From Flavobacterium sp. Root420 (GTDB lineage: Bacteria; Bacteroidota; Bacteroidia; Flavobacteriales; Flavobacteriaceae), in assembly GCF_001427905.1 (NCBI RefSeq), contig NZ_LMEF01000012.1, positions 297,367-361,366 of the forward strand: a DNA stretch of 64,000 bases, in the 5' to 3' direction. A program made the translations under genes and the position numbers. Shown here in pieces: positions 6,670 through 14,906 of this stretch. How positions within the stretch are numbered: the stretch's first letter is position 1; every line of letters begins with the position of its first letter. The notes beneath the pieces were generated by a model. That model was not told the DNA's origin. It was given only the letters and a program-made list of their open reading frames with translations, and did no database searches.

Positions 6670-7092
6670 ATGCGTTATCTATTTATGATATTTTTTTTCG
6701 GAATGCTGCTTTCAGGCTGCAAAAGCAAACCCATCAATCAGAAGATCGATCATAAAAAAGAAGGCGTTTGGCTTGATGACTACACGCAAGATAATGTCAG
6801 ATACAAATCGTTTGAATATTATAAACATGATGAACCTGTAAAAAAGTGGAAATCCTACATTGGAGGGAAAATCTACAAAACAGAGAAATACAAAAACGGA
6901 ATCTGTACGGTTAAATATTATTATGAAAACGGAAAAGTACAATCAACAGGAAAAACTAAAATAGAAACTAATTCAAAAGAAACACATTGGTTTTACTTCG
7001 GAGATTGGAAATTCTATTCGGATAAAGGAAAATTAATTGAAGTCAAAAAGTATAATAATGGCGATTTGATCTCGGAAAAAAAAATCAAATAA
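6670..7092 (+). CDS. Lipoprotein with MORN/YwqK-like repeats
   Basis: About 140 residues. A lipoprotein signal ends LLSGC (Cys17). The mature part has repeated short units, such as EKYKNGICTVKYYYENGK and YSDKGKLIEVKKYNNG, typical of the MORN-like repeats found in YwqK-family proteins. I chose the ATG at 6670 because it is preceded by an A/G-rich tract (gaaaaaagaaagt); a GTG at 6655 in the same frame would add MKKES and is also possible. It is the first gene of the operon that ends with blaI- and blaR1-type genes, directly below the promoter at 6601-6632. The role of the repeats is unknown. Confidence 0.7.
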   Translation: MRYLFMIFFFGMLLSGCKSKPINQKIDHKKEGVWLDDYTQDNVRYKSFEYYKHDEPVKKWKSYIGGKIYKTEKYKNGICTVKYYYENGKVQSTGKTKIETNSKETHWFYFGDWKFYSDKGKLIEVKKYNNGDLISEKKIK

Positions 7093-7110
7093 ACTATTAA
7101 CTTTAAACCT

Positions 7111-8079
7111 ATGAGAAAAATAATTGCTTTCTTTTTTATCGTAATGAACATTAGTTTAATACAAGCACAGAACTATAAAGATTTTGTTCAAAAAGCAGAC
7201 TCATGTTATAGAGCAAAAGAGTATAAACTGTCAGTTGGTTACTATGAAAAAGCATTTAATATAGAGCAAAAAAAAGCAACAGATTTGTACAATGCATCTT
7301 GTTCTGCAGCTTTATTAAAAGAGGATAAAAAAGCATTTGAGTGGTTAAATCTTGCAATCGATAATGGTTATGAAAATATAACATATTTGCAAAATGAACG
7401 TGATTTAGAACCTTTGCATGTTAAAAAAGAATGGGAACAAGCAATCGGTAAACTTCAAAAGAAGTTGGATATTATTGAAGTAAATTACGATAAACCTTTG
7501 CAAAAAGAACTATTGGCTATTTATGTAGACGATCAGGAGATTCGTAAAGATTTTATGAAAATTTACAAAGAGAAAGGTTCCGGACATAAGCTAGTTGATA
7601 GCATTGGTAAAATCATGATCTATAAAGACAGTCTGAATTTAATTAAAATCAGTAAAATTTTAGACGAAAAGGGTTGGGTTGGAAAAGATGTTGTAGGTTC
7701 ACAGGCCAATCAAACGCTGTTTTTAGTGATACAACATGGAGATTTAAAAACGCAGCAAAAATATTTGCCCATGATGAGAGAAGCAGTAAAAAAAGGAAGT
7801 GCAAAAGCTAGTTCGCTGGCACTTCTTGAAGACAGAATTGCTTTAAGAGAGGGCCGAAAACAAATTTATGGAAGTCAGATTGCAACAAACTCCATAACAA
7901 AAAAATCATTTGTTTCACCGCTCGAAGATCCTGATAATGTAGACAAAAGACGTGCAGAAGCAGGTTTAGGACCAATAGCCGATTATGTAAAAAAGATGGA
8001 TATAATTTGGGATGTTGAAGCCTATAAAAAAGAACTCCCTGAACTGGAAAAAATAAGTCAACAAAAAAAATCAAAATAA
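7111..8079 (+). CDS. Secreted DUF6624-type protein with TPR-like N-terminus
   Basis: 322 residues with a signal peptide ending IQAQ (about residue 20), so periplasmic or outer-membrane associated. Residues 22-110 look like tetratricopeptide-type helices (Y-K-D-F-V-Q-K-A-D-S, Y-Y-E-K-A-F, DLYNASCSAAL). The second half, about 120-300, carries the strings QTLFLVIQHGDLKTQQKYLP, SLALLEDRIALREG and KQIYGSQI, which I associate with the DUF6624 family. Function is unknown. It lies 18 bases after the MORN lipoprotein and 44 bases before the BlaI-type regulator, and these 44 bases hold the 'cttagaatcttagcaacttag' wording seen in other gaps. Confidence 0.7.
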   Translation: MRKIIAFFFIVMNISLIQAQNYKDFVQKADSCYRAKEYKLSVGYYEKAFNIEQKKATDLYNASCSAALLKEDKKAFEWLNLAIDNGYENITYLQNERDLEPLHVKKEWEQAIGKLQKKLDIIEVNYDKPLQKELLAIYVDDQEIRKDFMKIYKEKGSGHKLVDSIGKIMIYKDSLNLIKISKILDEKGWVGKDVVGSQANQTLFLVIQHGDLKTQQKYLPMMREAVKKGSAKASSLALLEDRIALREGRKQIYGSQIATNSITKKSFVSPLEDPDNVDKRRAEAGLGPIADYVKKMDIIWDVEAYKKELPELEKISQQKKSK

Positions 8080-8123
8080 AACTCAGTACCTTAGAATCTT
8101 AGCAACTTAGAACCTTATAAAAA

Positions 8124-8495
8124 ATGCAATTATCAAACTCAGAAGAACAATTAATGGAACATCTTTGGAAGCTTGAAAAAGCTTTCATGAAAGATTTGCT
8201 GGAAGCGTATCCGGAACCAAAACCTGCAACGACAACTGTTGCCACGCTTTTGAAAAGAATGATCGACAAGAAATTTGTTGCTTATAACGAATTCGGAAAT
8301 TCGAGAGAATATTATCCGCTGGTTAAAAAGACAGTTTATTTCTCGAAACACGTAAACGGATTAATTAGTAATTTCTTTAATAATTCGGCTTCACAATTTG
8401 CTTCTTTTTTTACTACCGAGACGAATTTGTCGACGTCGGAATTAGAAGAACTTAAGAAAATAATTGATTCAGAAATTAAAAAGAAGAAAAAATGA
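8124..8495 (+). CDS. blaI: BlaI/MecI/CopY-family transcriptional repressor
   Basis: 123 residues, the usual length. The N-terminal winged helix (about 1-75) shows the family pattern: SNSEEQLMEHLWKL, then an unusually short recognition region ATTTVATLLKRMIDKKFV, then REYYPLV. The C-terminal helix mediates dimerisation and is cleaved in the classic systems. The start codon of the M56 peptidase overlaps its stop (ATGA), so the two are translationally coupled. The predicted target is the TACA-TT-TGTA site at 6623-6632. In Bacteroidota most such pairs are not linked to beta-lactamases, and none is here, so the inducing signal is unknown. Confidence 0.9.
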   Translation: MQLSNSEEQLMEHLWKLEKAFMKDLLEAYPEPKPATTTVATLLKRMIDKKFVAYNEFGNSREYYPLVKKTVYFSKHVNGLISNFFNNSASQFASFFTTETNLSTSELEELKKIIDSEIKKKKK

Positions 8496-9715
8496 TAACC
8501 TATCTTTTAAAATCAGGAATACTGCTTTTGGTTTTTTATGCCGTTTATAAATTGCTTTTAGAAAACGAAAGGATGCTTCGTTTCAATCGCGCTTATTTGT
8601 TAGGGAGTTTAGTTTTTAGTTTGATAATTCCGTTGCAAATTATTTCGTTTGAATCTGATTTCTCCAACAAAACCGGACTGATTCAACTCGATGAATTGGC
8701 GATTCAAAAAAACAGTGAAAATCTTGCATCGATCTCCTTAAATGATTTTTTAACTGTTTTAATAGCCGTTTCTTATGGCGTGGTGGCTTTGTTGTTAATG
8801 CTTCGGTTTGTTTTGAATTTATATTCATTTTATAAAAGAATAAAAAGAAATGAAGTGCAATTTGTAAAGGGGGATAAAGTGGCTCTAATAGACGAACCTA
8901 TTTTGCCGCACTCTTTCTGGGATACAATCTTCATCAATAAAAATGAATTTGAAAATGGTAAAATTCCATCAGAATTAATAGCACATGAAAAGGCGCATTT
9001 AGATCAAAAACACACGTTGGATATTCTTTTTATTGAGATTTTACAGATTATTTTTTGGTTTAATCCGCTTCTTCTTTTCTACAAAAAAGTGATTAAACTG
9101 AATCACGAATTTTTGGCAGATGAAGCCGTAAATAAGCAATTTGGTTCGGTTAGAAATTACCAGAACTTATTGCTGCATTTTGTCTCCAATAAAAACACAA
9201 TTTCGCTTGCCAGTAATATCAATTATTTAATAACTAAAAAACGTTTACTAATGATGACCAAAAAAAAATCTCCTATTAAAGTTGTTCTAAAGGTTTCTGC
9301 TGTAAGTGCTGTGTATGTTTTATTGCTATTTGTTTTCAGTGCAAAATCGATGGCACAAACAGGTGCTAATAAAGGAGAGGTTAAAGAAAAAGATTTATAC
9401 ACGATGGCTTATATAGAAAAGACACCGGAGTTTCCTGGAGGAATTGCCGAGTTCTATAAATTTGTCGGTAAAAATTTTAAAACACCAGATGCGGCAGTAA
9501 AAGATAAGTTTGAAGGAAAAGCTTATATGCAATTCATTATTGAAAAAGATGGAACCTTATCTGATATTAAAACGGTAAAAGATGCTGGTTACGGAATAGG
9601 CGATGAGGTAATTCGGGTATTAAAACTTTCTCCAAAATGGACGGCGGCAACTTATCAGGGAAAGCCTGTTCGTGTAATGTATAGTTTGCCAATAACGATT
9701 CAGGCCGCGAAATAA
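8492..9715 (+). CDS. M56-family BlaR1-type membrane metallopeptidase with C-terminal TonB domain
   Basis: 407 residues. Four predicted membrane helices (about 5-25, 35-55, 85-110, 265-285) surround a cytosolic zinc protease domain with HEKAH (H165, E166, H169). The family cleaves the partner repressor when a signal is sensed. In BlaR1 the outer part is a penicillin-binding sensor; here residues 310-407 are instead a TonB C-terminal-type domain (PEFPGG, then GKAYMQFIIEKDGTLSDIK and LSPKWTAATYQGKPV), so the signal is not a beta-lactam bound to a serine sensor. The gene overlaps blaI by four bases and closes the operon. Confidence 0.9.
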   Translation: MITYLLKSGILLLVFYAVYKLLLENERMLRFNRAYLLGSLVFSLIIPLQIISFESDFSNKTGLIQLDELAIQKNSENLASISLNDFLTVLIAVSYGVVALLLMLRFVLNLYSFYKRIKRNEVQFVKGDKVALIDEPILPHSFWDTIFINKNEFENGKIPSELIAHEKAHLDQKHTLDILFIEILQIIFWFNPLLLFYKKVIKLNHEFLADEAVNKQFGSVRNYQNLLLHFVSNKNTISLASNINYLITKKRLLMMTKKKSPIKVVLKVSAVSAVYVLLLFVFSAKSMAQTGANKGEVKEKDLYTMAYIEKTPEFPGGIAEFYKFVGKNFKTPDAAVKDKFEGKAYMQFIIEKDGTLSDIKTVKDAGYGIGDEVIRVLKLSPKWTAATYQGKPVRVMYSLPITIQAAK

Positions 9716-9740
9716 GTTTTGAAAAAAAGGGGCAAAGGAA

Positions 9741-9791
9741 CATAGGTTCAAAGGGACAAAGGTTATAAAAAAGAGAACCTTTGAACCTATG
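9741..9791. repeat. 14-bp perfect inverted repeat
   Basis: CATAGGTTCAAAGG (9741-9754) and CCTTTGAACCTATG (9778-9791), 23 bp apart, in the gap between convergent genes. Nearby 'cctttgaacct' fragments repeat the same wording. Confidence 0.6.
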
Positions 9792-9818
9792 TCACTCTGC
9801 ACCTTTGAACCTCAAAAG

Positions 9819-9852
9819 AAAAAAATCCGCTTCCAGACATTAGAAGCGGATA
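9819..9852 (-). terminator. Terminator between convergent genes
   Basis: ATCCGCTTC and GAAGCGGAT pair around CAGACATTA. On the minus strand the stem is followed by a long T-run, so it chiefly ends the transcript of the gene at 9897-11261; on the plus strand only a short AT-rich tail follows. Confidence 0.75.
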
Positions 9853-9896
9853 AAATTAAAAACTAAAAAAAAATTCTCAAAAAAAAGTAATCTGAA

Positions 9897-11261
9897 CTAA
9901 AATAGGTCCGGATTATATCCAAAGTAAGGCATGGTTTGTTCGTTAAAAACAACACCATACTCTTCTAATTCTTTTAAAATTGGCAAATAAACTTCTTTTT
10001 TAATAGGAAGCTGTACGCCGGGAGTTGTGATCTTTCCATTCAAAATCAATAAGGTAGCCATAGCAACCGGAAGTCCGACAGTTTTTGCCATTGCAGTATA
10101 GGTTTGGTCGTCTCCAATACAAACCATTTTCGAATCGATTTGTGTTTTTTCGCCATACAATTCATACCCGAATTTATGGTACATCACAATCATATCTTTG
10201 TCATCTGGTGCTAATGTCCAGCTGTCAGACAATATTTTTTCTAATATTTGGGCAGGAGTGGCATTCGGTAAATTCACTTTTTTGTCCGGATTAAATAAGT
10301 CCAGTTCCAAAAGTTTGTCCCACATAATATCGTCCTGATCAATCTTTAAGATCAATCGCATTTTAATTTCAACAGAATCCGTTGGATGATAGGGCAAGAA
10401 GGAGTTTGTAAATTGTCGGTAACTCATGTTTTCAGAATCTTCCATACTATAGCTGTCATCTGTCATTCCGAGTTGTACAAACATATTCCAGGCTTTCGAA
10501 AAACCAACCCTTCTGATGGTGCCTCTGTATAAAGTCAGTACGTCATCCAATCCATAAATTGAGCGATATTTAAGCGAATCACGGTTGGAATAGGCTTCAA
10601 ATTTACCGTAGCCTTCTACCTCAAGAAACTCTGTTCGGCGAAATAAACTTCCGTATGGAATGTATTTATAAGTACCTTCCTGTATAAATTTTGCTGCACC
10701 ACCCTGACCCGCCAATACTACATTTCTTGGTGCCCAGGTAAATTTGTAATTCCACAAATTGGTATCTGATTCCGGAGCTACCAAGCCGCCACAAAACGAT
10801 TCAAAAAGCAGCATATTGCCACCTTTTGACCTAATTTCATCAATAACTTTCATGGCACTCATATGATCGATTCCGGGATCAAGACCAATTTCATTCATGA
10901 AAATCAGATTGTTCTTTTTAGCTTCTTCATCAAGTGCCATCATTGCGTCACTTATATAAGAAGCAGTTACAAGATGTTTTTTGAACTGAAGACAATCTTT
11001 TGCAATTTCTATATGTAAATGAGCCGGCAACATCGAAATCACGATAGAGGCGCTTTCTATCGCTGCTTTTCTTTCGTCGGTATCAAATATGTTTAAAGCA
11101 ATGGGAGTAGCATTAGGATGGTTTTCTGTCTTTTTTTCGGCTAAAGCCAATGATAAGTCGGCTACAATAAGATGTAGATTTTCGCTTTCTGATTTTGATA
11201 GTAAATAACGTATCAATGAAGAGGCTGATCTTCCGGCTCCGACAATTAAAATGCTTCTCAT
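9897..11261 (-). CDS. Saccharopine dehydrogenase family protein
   Basis: 454 residues. The N-terminal Rossmann domain starts ILIVGAGRSASSL and continues with VISMLPAHLH and the EIGLDPGIDHMSA signature of saccharopine dehydrogenase-type oxidoreductases (LYS9/LysDH branch). The C-terminal catalytic half contains FESFCGGL and YKFTWAPRNV. Eukaryotic relatives interconvert saccharopine with glutamate and aminoadipate semialdehyde; in Bacteroidota the protein is thought to act in lysine breakdown, which I cannot confirm here because no LKR or aminoadipate gene is adjacent. It stands alone with its own promoter and terminator. Confidence 0.87.
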   Translation of the reverse strand: MRSILIVGAGRSASSLIRYLLSKSESENLHLIVADLSLALAEKKTENHPNATPIALNIFDTDERKAAIESASIVISMLPAHLHIEIAKDCLQFKKHLVTASYISDAMMALDEEAKKNNLIFMNEIGLDPGIDHMSAMKVIDEIRSKGGNMLLFESFCGGLVAPESDTNLWNYKFTWAPRNVVLAGQGGAAKFIQEGTYKYIPYGSLFRRTEFLEVEGYGKFEAYSNRDSLKYRSIYGLDDVLTLYRGTIRRVGFSKAWNMFVQLGMTDDSYSMEDSENMSYRQFTNSFLPYHPTDSVEIKMRLILKIDQDDIMWDKLLELDLFNPDKKVNLPNATPAQILEKILSDSWTLAPDDKDMIVMYHKFGYELYGEKTQIDSKMVCIGDDQTYTAMAKTVGLPVAMATLLILNGKITTPGVQLPIKKEVYLPILKELEEYGVVFNEQTMPYFGYNPDLF

Positions 11262-11278
11262 GTTTTAAATATATAACA

Positions 11279-11309
11279 CAAATATATTAAATTGTTACAA
11301 ATATAACAA
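11279..11309 (-). promoter_or_regulatory. Putative promoter of the saccharopine dehydrogenase-like gene
   Basis: On the minus strand TTG (11309-11307) and TATATTTG (11286-11279) are 20 bp apart; the ATG is 17 bases below. A second CAAATATA lies at 11298-11305, so the -7 assignment is not unique. Confidence 0.5.
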
Positions 11310-11453
11310 TTGAAATGATTTAAAAAAATGAATTCTTTTTTATTTCTAATAAAAAAGTAAAGGATTCTTTTTCTGCAAAAAGATTCTGGAAAGTAAAAAG
11401 CTTTTTGAATACTTTGAAGTATTTTTGCTTTAAAATTAAAAGTATAGAAAATT

Positions 11454-11840
11454 ATGAAAAGAAGAATCATACTCACTGGTGCATTTATTGGAATGCTGGC
11501 TATTATTTTAGGCGCTTTTGGAGCACATCTTCTAAAAAAATACTTATCAGTTGAGCAGCTGGTTACTTTTGAAACCGGAGTCCGTTACCAGATGTATCAT
11601 GCTTTCTTTTTGCTTTTTATTTCAACCCGAAAAGAGTTTACTCCCAAAGCTTTAAAAACAATCTATAATTTAACGGTTGCAGGCGTAATTCTGTTTAGCG
11701 GTTCTATCTATTTATTAGCTACAAAAAATCTTACATTATTCGATTCTAAAATTATCGTATTCGCAACACCTTTGGGAGGTTTTTTATTAATTCTCGCTTG
11801 GTTGGCATTATTCGTTAGTATTTTTAAGCAAAAATCATAA
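11454..11840 (+). CDS. DUF423 (YgdD-like) small inner membrane protein
   Basis: 128 residues with four hydrophobic segments. The first helix carries GAFIGMLAIILGAFGAHLLK, followed by TFETGVRYQMYHAFFLL, both signatures of DUF423. FSGSIYLLA and TPLGGFLLILAW follow in order. The family is widespread and its function is unknown. A TATTTTTG box at 11420-11427 lies 26 bases above the ATG. Confidence 0.88.
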   Translation: MKRRIILTGAFIGMLAIILGAFGAHLLKKYLSVEQLVTFETGVRYQMYHAFFLLFISTRKEFTPKALKTIYNLTVAGVILFSGSIYLLATKNLTLFDSKIIVFATPLGGFLLILAWLALFVSIFKQKS

Positions 11841-12045
11841 AATACAGAATAAAAAATTCTATCTAAAAATTAATCTTTAATTTTGTCTCATAAATAACAT
11901 AAAACTTTGCTTCTGTGAATTTTTATTCTTTTTTGTCGTTATCGATAAAAAATATAACAATTTAGTATTCTTTAATTTAAGTGTTTCAGAATCAGAATAA
12001 AGAATGTTTTTGTACTCAAAAAATAATATACACAACGACAAAATT

Positions 12046-13650
12046 ATGGACACTCACACACTTTTTTCGCAATCGATTTCGTTAAAAGAATTAGGAATTG
12101 AAAATGCCAAAGTTCACTATCAATTATCAGCAGACGAACTGCATGCTATTACAGTGCAATCAGGACAAGGTGTCGAAAACTCAACAGGAGCATTGGCAAT
12201 CAATACAGGCGAGTTTACAGGACGTTCTCCACAGGATCGTTTTATCGTAAAAGATAGCATTACAGAAGATAAAGTTTGGTGGGGAAATGTAAATATTCCG
12301 TTTTCATCAGAAGCTTTCGAAAAATTATACAATAAGGTAACAAAGTTTTTATCCAATAAAGAAGTATTTGTTCGCGATTCATACGTTTGTGCAGATGCCA
12401 ATTATAGATTAAATGTTCGCGTAGTAACAGAAACAGCCTGGTCTAATTTGTTTTGTTACAATATGTTCTTAAGACCAGAAGAGTCTGAATTAGCTAACTT
12501 TACTCCAGAATGGACTGTAATTTGTGCGCCAAGTTTTATGGCAGATCCTGCTGTAGACGGAACACGCCAGTCTAATTTTGCTATTTTAGATTTTACTAAG
12601 AAAGTAGCTCTTATTGGCGGAACAGGATATACAGGAGAAATGAAAAAGGGAATTTTCTCTGCTCTAAACTTCATTTTACCGGTTTTCGAAAATACATTAC
12701 CAATGCATTGTAGTGCTAATGTTGGAGAAGCGGGTGATACTGCGATTTTCTTCGGATTATCAGGAACGGGGAAAACAACTTTATCTGCAGATCCTGCACG
12801 TAAATTAATTGGTGATGATGAGCACGGCTGGACAGCTGAAAATACTGTTTTCAATTTTGAAGGTGGATGTTATGCTAAAGTGATTAATTTATCTGAAGAA
12901 AACGAACCGGACATTTTTAGAGCGATCAAAAAAGGAGCGCTTTTAGAAAATGTGGTTTTCAAAGCGGGAACAAACGAAGTGGATTATGATGATGTATCGA
13001 TCACTCAAAATACGCGTGTAAGTTACCCAATAACACATATTGATAATATTCAGCCAGGATCTATCGGACATAATCCTAAAAATATATTTTTCTTAACGGC
13101 AGATTCTTTCGGAATTTTGCCTCCAATCTCAAAATTGACTCCTGGTCAGGCTGCTTACCATTTTATCTCAGGATATACTGCAAAAGTTGCCGGAACTGAA
13201 GCTGGTGTAACAGAACCACAACCTAATTTCTCTGCTTGTTTTGGAGCGCCATTCATGCCTTTGCACCCAACGCGTTATGCAGAAATGCTAACTAAAAAAA
13301 TGAAAGATGCAGGAGTAAAAGTTTGGTTGATCAACACAGGCTGGACAGGCGGACCTTACGGAACTGGAAGCCGTATGAAATTAAAATATACACGTGCCAT
13401 GATTACCGCTGCATTAAACGGTGAATTAGATAACGTAGAATTTAAAAATCACGCCGTATTTGGAATTGCAAAACCACAATCTTGCCCGAACGTTCCGGAA
13501 GAGATTTTGAATCCTAGAAATACTTGGGAAGACAAAGATTTATACGATAAAAAAGCGTTAGAATTAGCTGCGAAATTCAAAGCTAATTTTGCCAAATTTG
13601 AAGAGTTTGCGAATGCTGAAATCTTAGCAGGCGCACCGATTACAGAATAA
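12046..13650 (+). CDS. pckA: ATP-dependent phosphoenolpyruvate carboxykinase
   Basis: 534 residues. Converts oxaloacetate plus ATP to PEP, CO2 and ADP at the entry to gluconeogenesis. Signature elements appear in order: TGRSPQDRF (substrate Arg), the kinase-1a P-loop GLSGTGKTTLS near residue 240, kinase-2 LIGDDEHGW, then NTGWTGGPYGTG, and RMKLKYTRAMI near the C-terminus. The ATG at 12046 (MDTHTLFSQ) gives the family's usual start; an in-frame ATG at 12004 would add 14 atypical residues and lies in the leader. A strong terminator follows. The gene is monocistronic. Confidence 0.97.
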   Translation: MDTHTLFSQSISLKELGIENAKVHYQLSADELHAITVQSGQGVENSTGALAINTGEFTGRSPQDRFIVKDSITEDKVWWGNVNIPFSSEAFEKLYNKVTKFLSNKEVFVRDSYVCADANYRLNVRVVTETAWSNLFCYNMFLRPEESELANFTPEWTVICAPSFMADPAVDGTRQSNFAILDFTKKVALIGGTGYTGEMKKGIFSALNFILPVFENTLPMHCSANVGEAGDTAIFFGLSGTGKTTLSADPARKLIGDDEHGWTAENTVFNFEGGCYAKVINLSEENEPDIFRAIKKGALLENVVFKAGTNEVDYDDVSITQNTRVSYPITHIDNIQPGSIGHNPKNIFFLTADSFGILPPISKLTPGQAAYHFISGYTAKVAGTEAGVTEPQPNFSACFGAPFMPLHPTRYAEMLTKKMKDAGVKVWLINTGWTGGPYGTGSRMKLKYTRAMITAALNGELDNVEFKNHAVFGIAKPQSCPNVPEEILNPRNTWEDKDLYDKKALELAAKFKANFAKFEEFANAEILAGAPITE

Positions 13651-13672
13651 AAGGGATTATTTGATTCAAAGT

Positions 13673-13703
13673 AAAAAAGCTGTTCATTATGAACAGCTTT
13701 TTT
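13673..13703 (+). terminator. Terminator of pckA
   Basis: AAAAAAGCTGTTC, a short loop, GAACAGCTTTTTT; a perfect stem with A- and T-runs on both sides, so it may also act on the opposite strand. Confidence 0.85.
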
Positions 13704-13775
13704 GTTTGGTCTTCAATCGCAGTAAAAAAATAAAAAAATAAAACACTGAAACCTGCGACTGAAAAACCTGAAAAA

Positions 13776-14846
13776 TTATTTTTTACCTTCATCAATATGT
13801 TGTTGTATCAAATCCCAGGCATAATAATGAAAGGTCATTCCGTTGCTCATGGCTACAAAAAGGCCGTTTTTATATTTCCCTCCTAAATTAATACTGGTTA
13901 CATCAGCGCCATCGCATTCAATTGTTGAAGTTGGAATTTCGGCCAATAAAGGATAATTATTCGGATTGCCTTTTGCGCCCTCTCTCGGATAAACCATAAA
14001 AGTATTGGCTTGTTGATTCGAAACTAAAATATATCCCGTAGAATCTGTTTTTTTATAAATGGCGATTCCTTCATTATCAGCTTTAAAGCCTGTTTTTCCG
14101 AAAAGAGCCATTTCTTTATCATCATTTAAAGCAGGATCAGCTTTGTATTTTCTGATTCCGAATTGCTCATCACAATATAAAATTGTTCCCAATTCATTGT
14201 CAACCGCAATGGCTTCGATTTCTTTTTTTCCGCTGTAAGCTCCAAATTTTCGAACCACTTTTGCAGTTGCAAATTTTCCGTTTCCGGAAAGTTCATATTG
14301 CCATAAATAACTTCCTGAAGGTCCTGATTTTCTGCCTACAATAGCAAAAATTTTGTGGTCAGTTGGTCGTGTATACAATGCAATCCCCATTGGATCGCGT
14401 AACTCTTCGTTTTCAAAAACCGGAATTCCACCGTTATCAATTGCTTTTAAATCAGGTAAACTGAAGATTCTTATTTTGTTGCTTTCACGTTCTGTTGTAA
14501 CCGCGACGTCAACTTTTTTTCCGTCAATTACTAAACCGTAAGCGATATCAACATTATTCGGGCGTTTTAAAACTTCTGATTTCGCAATGATTTTTCCATT
14601 TAAATCAAAGGCGTACAAACCGCCATCAGTATCTTTATCGGTTCCGATAATTAAACTTTTCGTGGAATCAGTTGGGTGAATCCAGATTGAAGGATCATCT
14701 GTATCGTGAGGCAAAGCTTCGGTAACTGTTGTTGGTTTGACTGCATTTTTGGCAATTGGTGCTAATTTATCATCTTTACAAGAAATGAATAAAACACTTA
14801 AAAGTAAAAAAGCGATTATAGAATTATTTTTCATTCTGATTTTCAT
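13776..14846 (-). CDS. Beta-propeller phytase lipoprotein (3-phytase)
   Basis: 356 residues. The signal is lipoprotein-type (FISCKDD, Cys near residue 22; an in-frame ATG at 14834 would shorten it by four). The mature part matches calcium-dependent beta-propeller phytase: HDTDDPSIWIHP, DGGLYAFDLNG, RPNNVDIAYG, RDPMGIALY and SQ/NQ-type blade repeats with ADNEGIAIY and IECDGADV. The enzyme releases phosphate from phytate. Lipidation suggests attachment to the outer membrane. It follows a TonB-dependent receptor gene by 60 bases on the same strand, so binding or import of the product and hydrolysis are probably coupled. Confidence 0.88.
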   Translation of the reverse strand: MKIRMKNNSIIAFLLLSVLFISCKDDKLAPIAKNAVKPTTVTEALPHDTDDPSIWIHPTDSTKSLIIGTDKDTDGGLYAFDLNGKIIAKSEVLKRPNNVDIAYGLVIDGKKVDVAVTTERESNKIRIFSLPDLKAIDNGGIPVFENEELRDPMGIALYTRPTDHKIFAIVGRKSGPSGSYLWQYELSGNGKFATAKVVRKFGAYSGKKEIEAIAVDNELGTILYCDEQFGIRKYKADPALNDDKEMALFGKTGFKADNEGIAIYKKTDSTGYILVSNQQANTFMVYPREGAKGNPNNYPLLAEIPTSTIECDGADVTSINLGGKYKNGLFVAMSNGMTFHYYAWDLIQQHIDEGKK

Positions 14847-14906
14847 TTAATAAAATTAGACAGAACCCCAAAGCTCTGTCTAATTTAAGAATTTTAAAAT
14901 TGGTTA

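Noticed and set aside
12004..12045. Upstream start for PEP carboxykinase
   Set aside because: It adds 14 residues absent from the family and lies in the leader; the ATG at 12046 is normal.
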